64,000 nucleotides of DNA from Warburgia ugandensis (Eukaryota; Streptophyta; Magnoliopsida; Canellales; Canellaceae): the NCBI GenBank assembly GCA_035236585.1, contig CP141127.1, positions 77,290,972 through 77,354,971 on the forward strand, given 5' to 3'. The translations under genes and the position numbers were made by a program. Below the pieces are notes generated by a model, which worked only from the letters and a program-made list of their open reading frames with translations, had not been told where the DNA came from and searched no databases. Below, piece by piece: positions 14,286 to 29,400 of the stretch. Position 1 is the stretch's first letter. Each line of letters starts with the position of its first letter.

Positions 14286-15110
14286 GTGCGTCATGGTTCC
14301 CAGGATGCATGCACGTCCCGGTCGAACTGAAACCTCATTTACACTCATGCACATGCTCAAATGACACACCAGGGTGCGCGTCCTAGACGGCGTCGCGTGA
14401 ACGTGTCTTCGACATGGCACCTACGCGGGGTATGGTCTACTGGGCGCTTGTGAGTCCCGGTTAGACCGGTACTAGGCCCGCACGGTTGCATGCACCCGAC
14501 TGCCGCACCAGGAGCGTGTTCTCAGGTATGCGTCACGCGTGGTTTCCCTGGGCCCTAGTTCGAGGGTTTTGGAATGAACCCTTCTTCCCCGGCGTGTTCT
14601 GGCAGGAAAGCACCATATTTGGCATGGATCTGGTATGGGAAAAAGGGAAACTAAGAGAGGGAGATGGGGGCTTACCTAGGCAGTTGGAGATGGCGCCCCT
14701 TCTAACCAGTGGTGCAAGTTCAGCTTGCTGTTGGAAACCCTCTCGCTGGAAGTGCAAAAACGTCTGAAGCCATAGGGAAGAAAAAGGAGAGGAAAGCAGA
14801 GAGAAGAGAAGGGAAGAAGCGCACCCGATTCCGGTGGTGCCTGTGCCGTGGGAGAAAAGAAGAACCTAGAGGGGAGGTTTTCTTAGCAAGGAGAAACCCT
14901 TGTCGAAGATGAGGGAGGTGATGATGGAAAGAAAGGGGAAGAGGGTTTTTTATAGAGGGTGGAGGCAGTGCTGTCCTATGGCGATGTTGCCATTTTTTCG
15001 GCGCCACCTTGCAAAGGCGGTGCTATGCAGGTTGGTGGTTGGAGGTAGGGGAGGACCTGAGGGGGTGCCATTAGTAAAAAAAACCCCTTGTTTTTGGGTC
15101 TTAGTTGTTT
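14286..15110. other. GC-rich island of E1 3' LTR
   Basis: A sharp rise in GC with open frames on both strands (up to ~95 codons) and no recognisable domains. Similar islands occur in the other long LTRs here. The open frames are best explained by composition. Confidence 0.55.
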
Positions 15111-15401
15111 TACAATCAAATTATAGATATGCCCTCCATCTTCAAACGCTTATAACTTCTTCATATGAACTCCGTTTTTAGTGTTCTTTGAGGCGTTAGA
15201 TTCCATTTCGAGTGTAGAATCTAATGATACTAATTTTTCTCACAAATTATTTAGTTTCATATTTTAATTAAAATAAAACATCGAACCACCTATTAAGGTG
15301 ATTTAAGCATATATTAATTCCCAAAATAAACAACCCAAACATCATGATTGATCGTGGTCATAAAAGTGATACAAAATAGCTTCAAAATTTGAGTCATTAC
15401 A

Positions 15402-18400
15402 TTATTACCCCCTTCAAAGAATTTCGTCCTCAAAATTACACAAATTACTATCTTCACATTATTTACATTCTTCCTTAGGACTCTGACTAAGAAAGTTCCT
15501 TTGCTTCATCCCATACATCTCTCATCCAATACCTCAATTATGTTAATATGTAAAGAAATTTTGTTCTTGAATTTTTCTTCATGTTACCTTGTAATCACTC
15601 TAGGCACATCCTCAATTTATCACCCTCATAATTCCTTCCTCATAATGCTTTCCAGAAAGGCCTTAAATATAACTGCAGTTCAGTTTGCTTTAGGCACTCT
15701 AGAGTCACTTTTGCTGCGTACTTTGATACTTCGTTCTTTACTTGCTCCCTTGCCAATACTAGTTTCTCATTGTGGTTCATCTCGTTGCTATAGAGTTTAT
15801 CTAATAAGTATTGACAAATCCTTAGATGACCATACTCCTTTAACCATGTAGAAATCACTTTCTACTACTTTGATACTATATCATCTCATTTCTTGTCCTT
15901 CATCTTGAATAGTAGAGGATAGTCTCCTTTTTTCCTTTTTCCATCAAATGACCTATTACTCATTAGAGTCTCTTAAGTATTGACTGTATCTTGCTAGTAA
16001 GAGTCCCAAAAGTATACATTCTTTCTATAAAGTCTCACTTAGCTCATATGTTCGTCAAGAAATTTCAATGCGACTTGGCTCATATGTTCTTCAAGAATCT
16101 TCTATAATTGATACAGTATCAATGATAAGAGCTTACCAGATCCTTTAGTTGGAAAGGTGTTTAACTACTAGTCTCCAAACTTTGTGTTCCAACTGTCTTT
16201 CACCTTTCATATGTGACGTGCTTCTTCAACCAATGTTTACATTTAACATAGACCCATGAAAACAAATTAGGTATCATCTTCCCTTAATGATACTTATACA
16301 CACTGTTGTTAAGATCTCCTAACTATTACTGATTTCCATCAAATATACTCCACCTCGAAGAATTTATTCAAAATCATGTTAAATGCTTATGGTGAATTTA
16401 TCATTACCAATCGAATGCTTTCGTTTAGAGGCCTATCTCACTTATTCACATAAAATTTTCATTAGGATTTCCAGTAATCTTCATACTCATGTCAGAAATC
16501 TCTTATCCTTAACAGAGTCCGCTCACTTATGCTTTATGGTTGAATCCCTTATCAATATCCTTTCTCTAAGTTTTCCTTGGTTGATTGATAATTCACTTTG
16601 TGATCTTTCAGACCTAAAGTTCTATACCTATAATTGTCATCTCAACCTAGTAAAGTTTAACCCAGGAAATTTCTTCTATTTAATTTTCTATAGTTGGTCT
16701 TCGTACTTGATATGTACATATAACAAATACCTTTTTGTTTAAAAGCAATTAAACATCAACTATTACTATATATAGTGTGACAGCTATCTTAATGTTTCTC
16801 CTTCCATTCCTTATGTCAATATATTGTTCAACCACTCGTCAAGGCTTTATCATCATTCATTAGGTCTTAATTGTCAAGAGATATTATCATAAGCAGCGAT
16901 TCTCTCAATTCCTCAAATTTTATATTTTCACGTACCACCTCATCTTATACTATTAAGAACCATTCAATAGTTATCACATCAATTGGTGCTGAAGTTTTTG
17001 GAGTGACAATTTTTAAGAAATACACCGGTAAGTATAGAGTATCTTCGTAGGCATAGACAAAGCGTCTATTTGTATATCTTTTCCAGATTTACAGGTTACT
17101 AACTTGAAGGTTTTTAAAATGATTAGTGCTTAACTGATTTTGTTTTCAATCCAGGTCAGCAGCATCTTTCAACTCAAAGTAACCTCAACCGCTTGCCATA
17201 GCATTAATTAAGGGCTGGGAATATCAACAATTGTTTTAAATCATTTCCCATTTCACTTCTCTCCTGGTAGTTACTACGTCTAGATCCTCAAATAACTTAG
17301 TCTATGTAATTGACTTTCTTTAGCAAAAACTCACGTCTAAGTACCCATAATATTCCTCATAACTTAGGCTACTATCTAGTAGATACTATCATGGTTAATT
17401 ATGATTTGAATACCTTAGTTCAATCAACATCATTATAAAAATAATGGCACTTAATTCTATTTGCTCTTATAATGATATCAAGACCTCGAGTTGATCTTTG
17501 ATGTTACTCTAGTTGATGAAGGTCGATTGGACAAGTCACTATCTGTGCTTTTTACTTCTCACTACATCTTCATTCAATTATATAATGGCAATGTAAGGTC
17601 TTATCAACTTCTCCTTTACAACCATTGGTGTTTCCTCATAAACTAATGGTTCTAATAAAGTTTTGATATCACCAATGGAGATAAGCATCAGACTTATTGA
17701 AAAATTAAATTCCTAGTTGGTCACTACCCTCAATTTTCGACACTCTACTCAAAGACTGTAGTTTTTACTATTTTATCTCCATTATACTCTTTCATGATAA
17801 TAAGATCATCAACTTGACTATTATTACTCCCTCAATTTGGAATAACTTATCCTTTAAGTTGGGAATAAGACTTAAGATGAAAGATCTTTGATCCTATACT
17901 TTTCTTTCCTTTCCTCCATAAACCATGATTTTCTCAAATTCTGTCTTTTACATCCACTATCATACTCATGTTGTATTTCTCTTGATAATATATCCATCAC
18001 TGCACTCATACTCTGATATTTTCTATAGACATTTGTTTTCCATAAAGTTCCTATTAAGTCATCTAGAATTGAGTCAAGTTCTTCAGAATTTCAACCTGTG
18101 ATTGACCTATTAGAAGTCAAAGTTATTTCTTAAGGATTCCACTAGTATCATCTTGTATTCAAATCATAACCTCATTTTTATATACTAGCTTCCTTCTTAC
18201 CCCTAACTAGATTTTTTATAGGATTTTGAGCCGTCCAGTACCTAAGTATTTGTTAGATCCATCTCCTTCCACCTATTTATTTATGGTGCATATCTTTGTA
18301 CTTTTTATTCTAGTCATCCCTATCCTTGTATTAGACCACCTTTGTGTCCATTACTCCAATTTTTAAACTACTTTTTCCAAAATTATTCTAGTCGTATATG

Positions 18401-18456
18401 ACCTCTGGACATGCAGGACTGGCTGTGAAAGGATAAAATTAGGCTCTGATACCAAC
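15402..18456 (-). other. E1 internal region without recognisable coding
   Basis: On the minus strand it runs from the primer site to the polypurine tract (TACCCCC on +, 15407-15413). Leader sequence after the primer site (TCACAGCCAGTCC) resembles that of element E3 (TCACAGCCAATCC). Stops are dense in every frame. The longest frames, 119 codons (+, 16383) and 72 codons (-, 15858), show no domain. Confidence 0.7.
18443..18454 (-). promoter_or_regulatory. E1 primer-binding site (tRNA-iMet)
   Basis: The minus strand reads TGGTATCAGAGC, the standard complement to the 3' end of plant initiator tRNA-Met, just inside the LTR end. It fixes the orientation of the element. Confidence 0.92.
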
Positions 18457-18849
18457 AGTGACAACCCGGGTTTTCACATGCATTTTTAAAATGCAAACTT
18501 AACTCCTAATGCAGGATACATCCCTATTTGAAAACATTTTTATAAAAACAATGCAATGTAGAGGAAAATCTTTTGTTTAATCTCATTTTGAAAGACCCCG
18601 AGTGTCAATTGCTTTCACAACAAACAAAGTAGTTTTGAAAATTACTGTAATCATAAATGTCTTCCCATGTCTATCCAGTCACAGCTCACAGCTCAACTGT
18701 AGTAAGTACAGGTACATGTCCAAAGGAGTAGAGAGTTTACTTACATTCATATTTGTCTCTTCTTCATTTAGTTGATCATAACACCAACATGTCCTAAAGT
18801 TTCTTCTAATCCCTTTTTGGACTAATCTGTCAAAATAATATGTTTGGAG

Positions 18850-18868
18850 TGAGTATTCCTCATACTCA
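18850..18868 (-). promoter_or_regulatory. Hairpin in E1 5' LTR
   Basis: Same 7-bp stem as at 12620-12638, unchanged while flanking bases differ. Confidence 0.55.
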
Positions 18869-19985
18869 GTAGGTTATCTGATACTACTATTTTGAAAACA
18901 TGGTAGGCAACATGCATAATTTGAGGTGCTTTGTCATGTAAAACATCAATGATTCCTTTTTATATATAAACATGCATATTTATGCATAAAACATAAGCTC
19001 ATTGATGCAAATTCAACCACATAATTTTTTATCAAAATCTAGTATTTTAACAATATAAATTTGATTGAAAATTGTAGAGTAGAAATCCATAGATTCATGT
19101 AAGAAGATCTCGACAAACATATCAAACCACGAGTCAAATCTAATAATCATGAAACTCTTAAAATATTCATCTTTCAAGAAGATGTAGTATCATGGTCATG
19201 AGTCCCTTGGTGAATACATCATGCCAATTGGTCACGAGTACTCGTATACGACGATCTCAATGCCATATGCATATCGATAACATCGAAATCATAGGCTCAC
19301 TATGCTCACGATCAGCACACAGCTGAATCGTGTGGCTCTGGTATCTAGGGACCTAGCCATCATAGCCTCCACAGTGACTATGGTTGTCCCTGAAAGGGTG
19401 CTGTGACACCTCTAGTGGTCGTCCCTATTTACCACAGCAGTCAAGGAAGGGACAATGCTTTTTTGGCAGTGATACCATCCACCCTTTTGGTGGTAGAGGC
19501 CGGGAGGCCAACCTCGTACATAACAACCTCTCAGCATAATGCCCACCAGGCTTAATAGCCCAAAAAGCATATATAAATAATTCCAAATCTCGAACAATGA
19601 AATCATGCAATATATGCATTTATTTTCAACCATGCGAACAATGCATATCGTATTCAAAGCCATAATACATGAAGACAATTTTGCATGCTCATATAAGAAC
19701 AACATATCTCAAAAGTAGGCTAAAAATGGTAATAAAGGCAAGTCAGAGTTTAAGATGCATTTAAAAAAACTTAGTAGTATCAGACTACCTACCTCGATGT
19801 CTCATGAATCGCGTTCTTCATTACTCGACCCTGACCCATCTTCGTGAAGCCTTGGATATTAATTGGTAACAAGGATTCCAATATTATTTTCCATCCTTTG
19901 TAGATCATTACTTAGACTTATAGATTAACGACTAGATCTGCCTTTTAGGATCATAGATCCTTGCTTAATACGTTTTCTGGCTAGA

Positions 19986-20407
19986 TCTTACATATAGATC
20001 TACTATTTAATGGTTAGACCTTATAATTTAGGTATGAATACATGTAATCTAGGGTTGATCCTAAGCTATTAACCTCTAAGGGATCAATTCATGAGATCTA
20101 ATCATCTTTGATATGGTACGTCTATGAGATTTCTATAGGTTTTGGGCTATAGTCATGTAAAATAGTTCTTAGATCCTAACTTTCATAGTCTCATTATCTT
20201 ACATATAGATCTACTATTTAATGGTTAGACCTTATAATTTAGGTATGAATACATGTAATCTAGGGTTGATCCTAAGCTATTAACCTCTAAGGGATCAATT
20301 CATGAGATCTAATCATCTTTGATATGGTATGTCTATGAGATTTCTATAGGTTTTGGGCTATAGTCATGTAAAATAGTTCTTAGATCCTAACTTTCATAGT
20401 CTCATTA
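19986..20407. repeat. 211-bp tandem duplication in E1 5' LTR
   Basis: Units start at 19986 and 20197 (TCTTACATATAGATCTACTA) and end CATAGTCTCATTA. They differ at only a few bases. The 3' LTR has a single copy at this place. Confidence 0.9.
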
Positions 20408-21058
20408 AGTCCGAGTCGGTGATACGAATGCAATGGTTCTTTCGGATCGTCAATTGGTGTCATATAGCCTTCTTAATTGGATTTTTAGCATCACGAATCT
20501 ACGGACGACCCAAAATAGTTCGCATAGGGCCCATATTGCTCGGGGAAGAGGAAGCTGGGCCATTTATAAGAATTTGAGTGTTTCTAATGGTCATGACACG
20601 TTTTTCCTGGAAAAGTAGGAAAAAGTAAAGCCATGAGGGTGTATGGGCACCCCAAAGTGGACAATATTGTGGCTGTTGGAACCCCGGGATGTAACATTAA
20701 TACACGGTTGTTTCAATTGTGCCAAACTAGTCCATCTCCTACTACTCTTTCATATGACATGAACACATGGATTCTCTCATAATGAATCCTCTTGCTGTGT
20801 AGAAAATAGTCCTCCTCTCAATACACACTTGTTTCAAGTCGTTCAAACCAGTCCACAATTAGAATATTAAGAGTGATGCCCATGATCACATGAGAGAAAA
20901 AAACAATGATCCTACCCCCATCTTCAACATTCAAGACTAGAATAAAATATAGCTATATGTAAAACAATTAGTTGATAATCACAGCATTGAGCATTGACTG
21001 CTGCATGTACTAGTTTGGAAATTCTTTCTAAACCAGTATCACTCTCTCCCAACTTCCT

Positions 21059-21074
21059 CACACACACACACACA

Positions 21075-21159
<85 letters not shown>
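21059..21159. repeat. Compound (CA)n(GA)n microsatellite
   Basis: About nine CA units are followed by about forty GA units. Confidence 0.97.
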
Positions 21160-21160
<1 letters not shown>

Positions 21161-23299
21161 TAAAATAATATTTTATATATAGGTAAATCTTGGTCATTAC
21201 AACATCATAACATAACATCTTAGTTTTGGGACAATCGGAACAATAATAGGCTTTACATTTTCAAATAAAACAGCAATAGATCAGTTAACAAAAGGGATAT
21301 AATGCTAAACAATTTGGTATTCAATCTTTCATCTTTGCATGCATTTTTTACGTGTGAATTGATACCCATTCACAACTACTAAAAACGTTGCAATAACCAC
21401 AAAAAGTCAAGAAGCTCAACATTAGGAAAACCAAAATGAATCTACCAATACAAAACAACAGATAACTACACTGATGAACCAACTGACTTGCAACTTGAAT
21501 ATAATAATAAGCATGCATAAACGCGTACATTGCCGCAAAATTGTCTCCAATCCATTTGACCAAGGTTGCAATATAGTAGGCTAAAAGATCTCAAATGGCT
21601 AAAAAATATCACTAAGATACAACCTAATTGCACAACCCTTAGCTACAACCTTCAAGCTAACCCCATATCATGTACAAAAATTTGCTACAAGTTAGATACA
21701 CAAAGTAGTTACAATGAACAATAGTAAATAGTAAGAAATGCCAAAAATAGAGGGCAAAAATGGATGTATTAAAGAGTGATGGAAGATGGGGGTAGAAATG
21801 GATGAATTGTTTTTTGCCTTGAAGTACTAATAAATGATGATGCAGTTATTAGGGAATAAAGAAAGAACCAGGAAAACCTAAATTCTAAATTCATAGTTCA
21901 AAGGAATTGCAGTTCAAGAGAAAAATAAATTCATCAAGTCCTAACATGAATTGGTCATAGTCCAAAATTGAAACTTACAAGAGCTATTTGTAAAAACTTA
22001 TTAGTTCATTGTTGCACAACATACAATGGATGGATGTCTCTCAAAAGTTAGATTTGATCTCATATACATGAACATTTTATATATGTGCAGTTTGGGCTAA
22101 AGACTACATTTTTAGTGCTTTTTTTTCTTTTTGCAACCTACAGATTTGCAACCATTTTTCAATTTGTTGTTTTAATTGAAATTTCTCTCAAATAGACCAA
22201 GTTTTAACTTTGAAAAATAGATTGGAAATGAGTGAGCAGGCTAGTTAAAGAGTTTTGTATGATTCCAAAGGGATGCATGTGTCAAGAAAATATATAATAT
22301 AAAACAATTGATGGAGATGAGATAGTTCCTAACTATGTTTGATCACTGGTGAAACCCACTTCAATTTCTCCAAGGGTTAGATGATCAAAGGGTAGTCGCT
22401 TGCAGATCCTTCATCCACCATTACTTAATCTACCAAAAAACAAACCAAAATGGGTACATGTGTTTACCTAAAATATATGCATGACTATGTCCTAGCATTT
22501 TGGCTTTGAAATGATGGTGTTTGGTTTGGAATATCATGGGTGAATGGGATGCCCTTGTAAAAAGCCAGCACAGAGGTGCTTATGTTGATGCCCTTTTGTC
22601 CTTTGGTTCATGGACAAATGAATGGGAATTCTTGGGAAATTTGTAATTGACTAATAACTCTATTAGTTGGTTGAGGTTTCAAGAATGAAATGATTGAATT
22701 GGGTATACTTCTAACCTCGTTTTGGGTGGACATGGTGGAATGTCCAGGCAAGAATTTCCAGCAGGGAGGTATCTATTTGTGGAAGCAATTAGTCCATGCT
22801 TGGGTGGCTACTTGAATGAAATTCCCTATGGTTGAAAGATCTTAAACTTCATTAACATGTATGGTAATAACATCTAGCTTAACATAAGGGAAAATAGTAG
22901 CATAAGCTAAGCTTATCACTACTTGTGAATGGTAATTTCCAAATGGACTGGCTAAGTCAAGTGACATAACATATAATAAAATGAAAATTCTTAAGATAAA
23001 AGAGCTAGTAACATGGACCTTAGAACTCCTAAAAGTTTATTATGGACTTTGGCACACAATCCATGGTGGCTTTGCCATGCTTAACAAGCAATTGAGTAAT
23101 GTGGAAAGTGGTTGAGTGATGGCTAAGTGGTGAACATCAAATGTGATATTCATGCAAAAATCATATGAATACCTACACCAACTAAGAGACATGAATTTGA
23201 AGCAGTGGAGTTAAAGACTAGTGAAAGGTCTATGAGATTTGCAGCCCTTTTACAAAAATCTATACTAAGCAGGCAAATACTTTTCATGCATCCTTTATT

Positions 23300-23420
23300 G
23301 GTTTTGCTTGAGGTTAGTTTGTCACATATGTTAGATGTTATATGCTTATGTGAATGGATGGAGACGCAGTCTCCTTTAATTATTATTTTTAACTTAAACT
23401 ATGTTTATCGGGCACATGGG
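23300..23420 (+). repeat. LTR-like fragment related to element E3
   Basis: The segment with GGATGGAGAC-N3-GTCTCC, then a TTTA/TTATT-rich stretch, then TGTTTAT(T/C)(A/G)GG(T/C)AC aligns with 49150-49230 and 61235-61310 in the E3 LTRs. It is probably a remnant of a related LTR lying just upstream of CACTA copy A. Confidence 0.5.
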
Positions 23421-25499
23421 TTTGATTTCTTTAAAAGAATTACATAGCCTCCCTTTTTTTATGTCATTGTTCTAATATCATTGAGTGTTTCTTTATAGTA
23501 ATGATAGAAAGAGAAGAACATCAAAATGAAAATTAAGGCCACATTGAAGAGCATGAACAAGAGGCCAACATTAGCACTACTCTAGAAAGAAAGGGCAAAG
23601 GGCGAACAACTATGGAAAAGGTTATCAAGAGAAAGTCAAAGGGAATTAAAGAAACTATACAATACAATAGTAGAGCACAAGAGATTGGTGAGAGTGCACA
23701 TGCTTATAGTAGTTTCCTTTGCTCTACAGTAAGAAGCATGGTTCCTATCACATTTGAAGATTGGAGATATTTGCCATCCTCGACAAAAGATTCAATATGG
23801 AAAACGGTGAAGGTATGTAAATATTAAACACATGTATTATTTACATTATAACTTTCCTTATTTTTCAAATATAGTAATTTGATGTGTTCAATTTACAGTC
23901 TGCCTTTGATGTTTCAGATGATAAGAAGATACGTGATTTACAAGGAGCAGGTGAGCAATGGAGAAAATAGAAGAACTACCTTATTCACAATTACATAGCT
24001 CCAAATGTCAATGATCCTTCAAGGCTATACATGGTGCGTTCCATTTACTCCAACTTCATTGACCAGGAGGCTTGGAATGCATTTTTATAGAATCGTACCT
24101 CCGCCGAGTTTAAGGTATGTGCAGAAATGATCCTTCATTTAATTAATTACATGTAACATTCAATTATTGCACTTGATCACACATGTACAAATGTGAAAGT
24201 GAAGTGCTAGGGGAAGAAAGGTGTATGAAATAAATATGCAGCATCACTTGTCTAGGTTGGGCTACACTCATTTAGAAGAGCATAAAGTAAGCATATGTGA
24301 CAATTTATTCCATTCAATTTAATGCCACTATAGTTATATACATGTTGTTCTCTAACTATAGTGCCTGTGCTTGATAGCAAAAAAAATTGGGACTACGAAA
24401 CCCATTGATTGTTCCATCCTCTGGATGATGGCACATTTGGTGGGCCGTATTGGCAACAAGTTCTGAGATCAAACTACTATGCAAATTGCTTCTCACATAA
24501 TAAGTGGTTCTACCTATCTATAATTTTTTTACAATTAATTAAATTACATGATCATATCTTTCTAATTAAATTTTGCAGGACATTTTTACCCAAGAAAGTG
24601 CTGTTACAAGAACTTTAAGAAGTACTACTACCAATGATGACATCATGTATAGAGCTATGGGAAGTAAGAAGGACCACCCTAGTCAAGTTAGGGGCATGGG
24701 TGGTAGGGTTGTTTCTTCTAAATTCTTTGGTAAAGGAAGTATACCTAAAGTTCAAGATGATGAGGAGGCCTACAATAAGCTCATTGTGAAAATAAAGTCT
24801 AATATATTTAGTAAGTTGTGTGAGGGAGGTTTGATGATTGTTACTCCATCCCCTGCTCATAATTCTCGTAGTGCCTCTGCACCTCCATCACATGCAAGAT
24901 GCAAATTCCCAATTGAAGAAGATAATGAATGACATTCGAGTCCCTTCGAAAAGGAAATTCCTATCTAGGAGGTATATATATATATATAGACAAAACTAGA
25001 AATTTTTGTTGTCCTTTTGTAATAATTCTCTATCTTAACCTCTCTATTGCATATTTGATTTGCACATGGGTCAATGCCCCTTGGCCTTGGATTCTCGCCA
25101 AATTATCGTGGCAATTGGTTCATGCTATGAATTAAACATTTTGCATGGAATTAGTACACCACCACATACTAAGCGAGTGTCCATTAAAATGGCTTTGAAT
25201 GCTAATTCCTGCTTATCATTCCCATTAGAAAATGGAAAATATTATAACCTTTGGGCAGGCAATTGCATATCATGTCACTTGGCCAGAGGCATTAGTCATT
25301 CTTATAGAGTCCACGATATGTATCTTATCATACTACCTTTCTCATTAATATTTTTTACTTAGAGAACTCAATTGTTTAATAACTATATATGGTTATTCCG
25401 CAACAACATGTGGCACCAAGATCGGCCACCATTTCAGTGGCACCTATTGCTACTGTACCAATGAACAGGTACGTGTACATATCTTTGGGTTTTTTTTCA

Positions 25500-27300
<1,801 letters not shown>

Positions 27301-28350
27301 CATCTTTTACAGTAGCTGTCTCAGGAGTGTGTGGAAGGCCCTCCTAACATGCTTCGATCTTTAAGGTTAATCTACGGTCTCATCAACGACGATATGACAA
27401 TCAATCCTATACGAATCAAGCAAGAAGTGCTTGCCGAGGACATTATTGAAGTGCCACTTATGGTAGAGGACCTATTACGAGTTTGCTTATGGGATCAACT
27501 AGAGCACCATCACATTGGGTCCTACATGAGGTATATGCACATACTTGCTTATAAATCATTTAACATTTAATTACATCTTATATTTTAATAGTATATGTAA
27601 TAATTATCTCTTTTATGCAGCTTCTTGAGTGATGTGACTAGCATTTTTGAGGGTGAGGGTACACTTTACCAATTCCTTGGCCTTGGCATCATTTCTGAAG
27701 TAGTAGAGCAATGGCCGATAGAGAGGTATATTCAAGATATTTTACCAGGCTTCTTTCACTACACTTAGGGACAAGGCTTAATGATTCCGTACAATAGAGA
27801 GCAAGTTTTAATTTTCTTATTTTCTTGCCAATTTATTTTATACTTAGGTATTGTCAACTTCCATTACAATTCATATGATTGTCTATGTAGGTCTCACTCA
27901 ATGCTGCTCGTTTTGGATGTGCACAGTGGGCATGCTTTCTTTTTTGAATCTTGTGGATTGCACATCTGTCCCACCCTCATAGAAATTATAAAGAAGTAAG
28001 CATTTATTTTTTTCATGTATTATGGGCAGATAAGTAATTTGTTATTCATCTCTAATACATTTGAAATTCAAATCTGTAGGGTTTGGATTAAATGAGCTCT
28101 ACTATCACTAAGACTGTATAACCACCAAAACTCACTTAGAAAAATTTCAAGGTATATGAAACAGTTAATTGCTCTAAGTTATTACTAATTAAACCTACAT
28201 TATTATAAATGATATTTATAGGTTCTTTTTTGTTGTCCTTGTTGCACAGTGCCCTAAACAATAGTCTAATTGGGAGTGTGTGAGTATTATGTCCTAAGAT
28301 ACATGAGGAGCCTTGTATTCAATAGTACTCCTATCTCTCATTTAAGAAAG

Positions 28351-29400
28351 GTAGAACACTTTTTATTTTACATAATCTTCTATTTTTCTATTGTTTTTAT
28401 GGATCTAGCTAAAAATTTTGAGCTTAATTAAATATGTTATATTTCAGGTGGCTGTGCTTTTTCATTAAATTGTGTGTGTTCCTTTAGATTTGATTATTTT
28501 CTTTGAAATATGTATATATATATATGTATATGTATTTTAAGCAATGAATGAGTGGAAATTTAGAGTATGGGAATAAATGGGAATGGATGAAGTGAATTTG
28601 GAGCTTGAACATGAAGTGAATATGTGGCGGTTGGTTTTCAATATATTCATTGAATTATATAATTTTTATGAGATGAAGAATGAGAGGGTTACTTAGAGTG
28701 TGAAAGTAAGTGTGAATGTGTATGGATTTACAAATAAAGTGAATGTGGATGTTATAGAGAATGCATGCGTTGTAGTTTCTTTTATAAATTATTTTCAAGA
28801 TAGATGTGGATGCATAATGATGAGTTTGGATGTTTTGTAGCCATTATGGATGTATTAGGTGATATATTTTAAGAAAGATTCGGGGTATTAAGAAAATAGT
28901 GGATGCTTGTTGTATTGGATGTTTAGTTTTTCATGTTTATAAAGATTGTTTGTATCAGGTGTGTGGACTATTTGTTATTCAATGTATACATAGGTGGTAG
29001 TGTATCAAGAAAGATGTCGATGCATTATAGTGGATGATGGTTTTGAATGTGTATGGAGATTGAAGTATTATATGTATATGAAGTTTGGTTTTCCATGTTT
29101 ATAAAGATTGTTTGAAGGTGTATAGAATGTTTGTTATTTAATGCATACATAGGTAGTAATGTATCAATAAATTATGATGTGGATGCATTATAGTGGTTGT
29201 TGGTTTTCTATGTTTGTGGAGATTAAAGTTTTAGGTGTATATGATGTTTGTTATCCAATTAATGTATACAGGTGATATTGTATCAAGAAGTGGATGAATG
29301 TTGTATATTTATAGTTTTTTAATGTTTATAAACATTGTTTGAGTATCAAGTCTACATGGAATGCTTGTAATTCAATTGTATACAAGTGGTGGAGCTTGAA
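28351..29400. repeat. Degenerate repeats downstream of CACTA copy A
   Basis: Phrases such as GGATGCATTATAGTGG, TGTTTGTTATT(C/T)AAT, GTATACA(T)AGGTG and TGTATCAA(G/T)AA recur between about 28850 and 29400 with loose 100-190 bp spacing. Similar wording occurs downstream of copy B (about 38510-38640) and copy C (about 63680-63920), so this is the ancestral 3' flank of the transposon gene. Confidence 0.55.

Larger units (their letters stand above)
12227..15401 (-). repeat. E1 3' LTR
   Basis: The + strand begins TGTGATGACCCAGG and ends GAGTCATTACA. It matches the LTR at 18457-20696 from its start to about 14285 (CGCATAGGGCCC). The remaining 14286-15401 includes a GC-rich island (about 14286-15110) and a U3-like AT-rich end with no counterpart in the other LTR. 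It carries a private 171-bp tandem duplication. Confidence 0.85.
12227..20696 (-). mobile_element. Gypsy-type LTR retrotransposon E1, non-coding (LARD-like)
   Basis: Flanked by TTAAT on both sides (12222-12226 and 20697-20701), a 5-bp TSD. On the minus strand the order is: 5' LTR 20696-18457, primer-binding site 18454-18443 (TGGTATCAGAGC, complementary to initiator tRNA-Met), ~3.05 kb interior, polypurine tract at 15412-15402, 3' LTR 15401-12227. LTR ends are TG...CA. The interior lacks recognisable gag, protease, RT or integrase, so any movement needed proteins in trans. The two LTRs match over about 2.05 kb but differ completely at their U3-side ends (3,175 against 2,240 bp). The primer site and the CCTCAAAAT motif beside the polypurine tract are typical of plant Ty3/gypsy elements. 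Confidence 0.85.
18457..20696 (-). repeat. E1 5' LTR with exchanged outer end
   Basis: The + strand begins near TGACAACCCGGG and matches the 3' LTR up to about 20532. The last 164 bp (20533-20696) are different and resemble the start of another plant LTR family: on minus, TGTTACATCCCGGGG, then TCATGACCATTAGA and TCTTATAAATGGCCCAGCTT. Despite this, the TSD at 20697 pairs with that at 12222. It has its own 211-bp tandem duplication. Confidence 0.8.
20702..23500. other. No recognisable gene
   Basis: AT-rich sequence holding the CA/GA microsatellite at 21059-21159 and an LTR-like scrap near 23.3-23.42 kb. Short frames such as 23205-23447 have no domain. Confidence 0.5.

Noticed and set aside
14486-15181. 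Several 67-95 codon frames on both strands
   Set aside because: GC-rich island of the E1 LTR; overlapping frames on both strands, no domain, no support as a gene.
20994-21182. RERERE-repeat frame
   Set aside because: Translation of (GA)n.
27331-27570. Stand-alone 79-codon gene
   Set aside because: It is one exon of the CACTA copy A gene (27315-27530) read into its intron.
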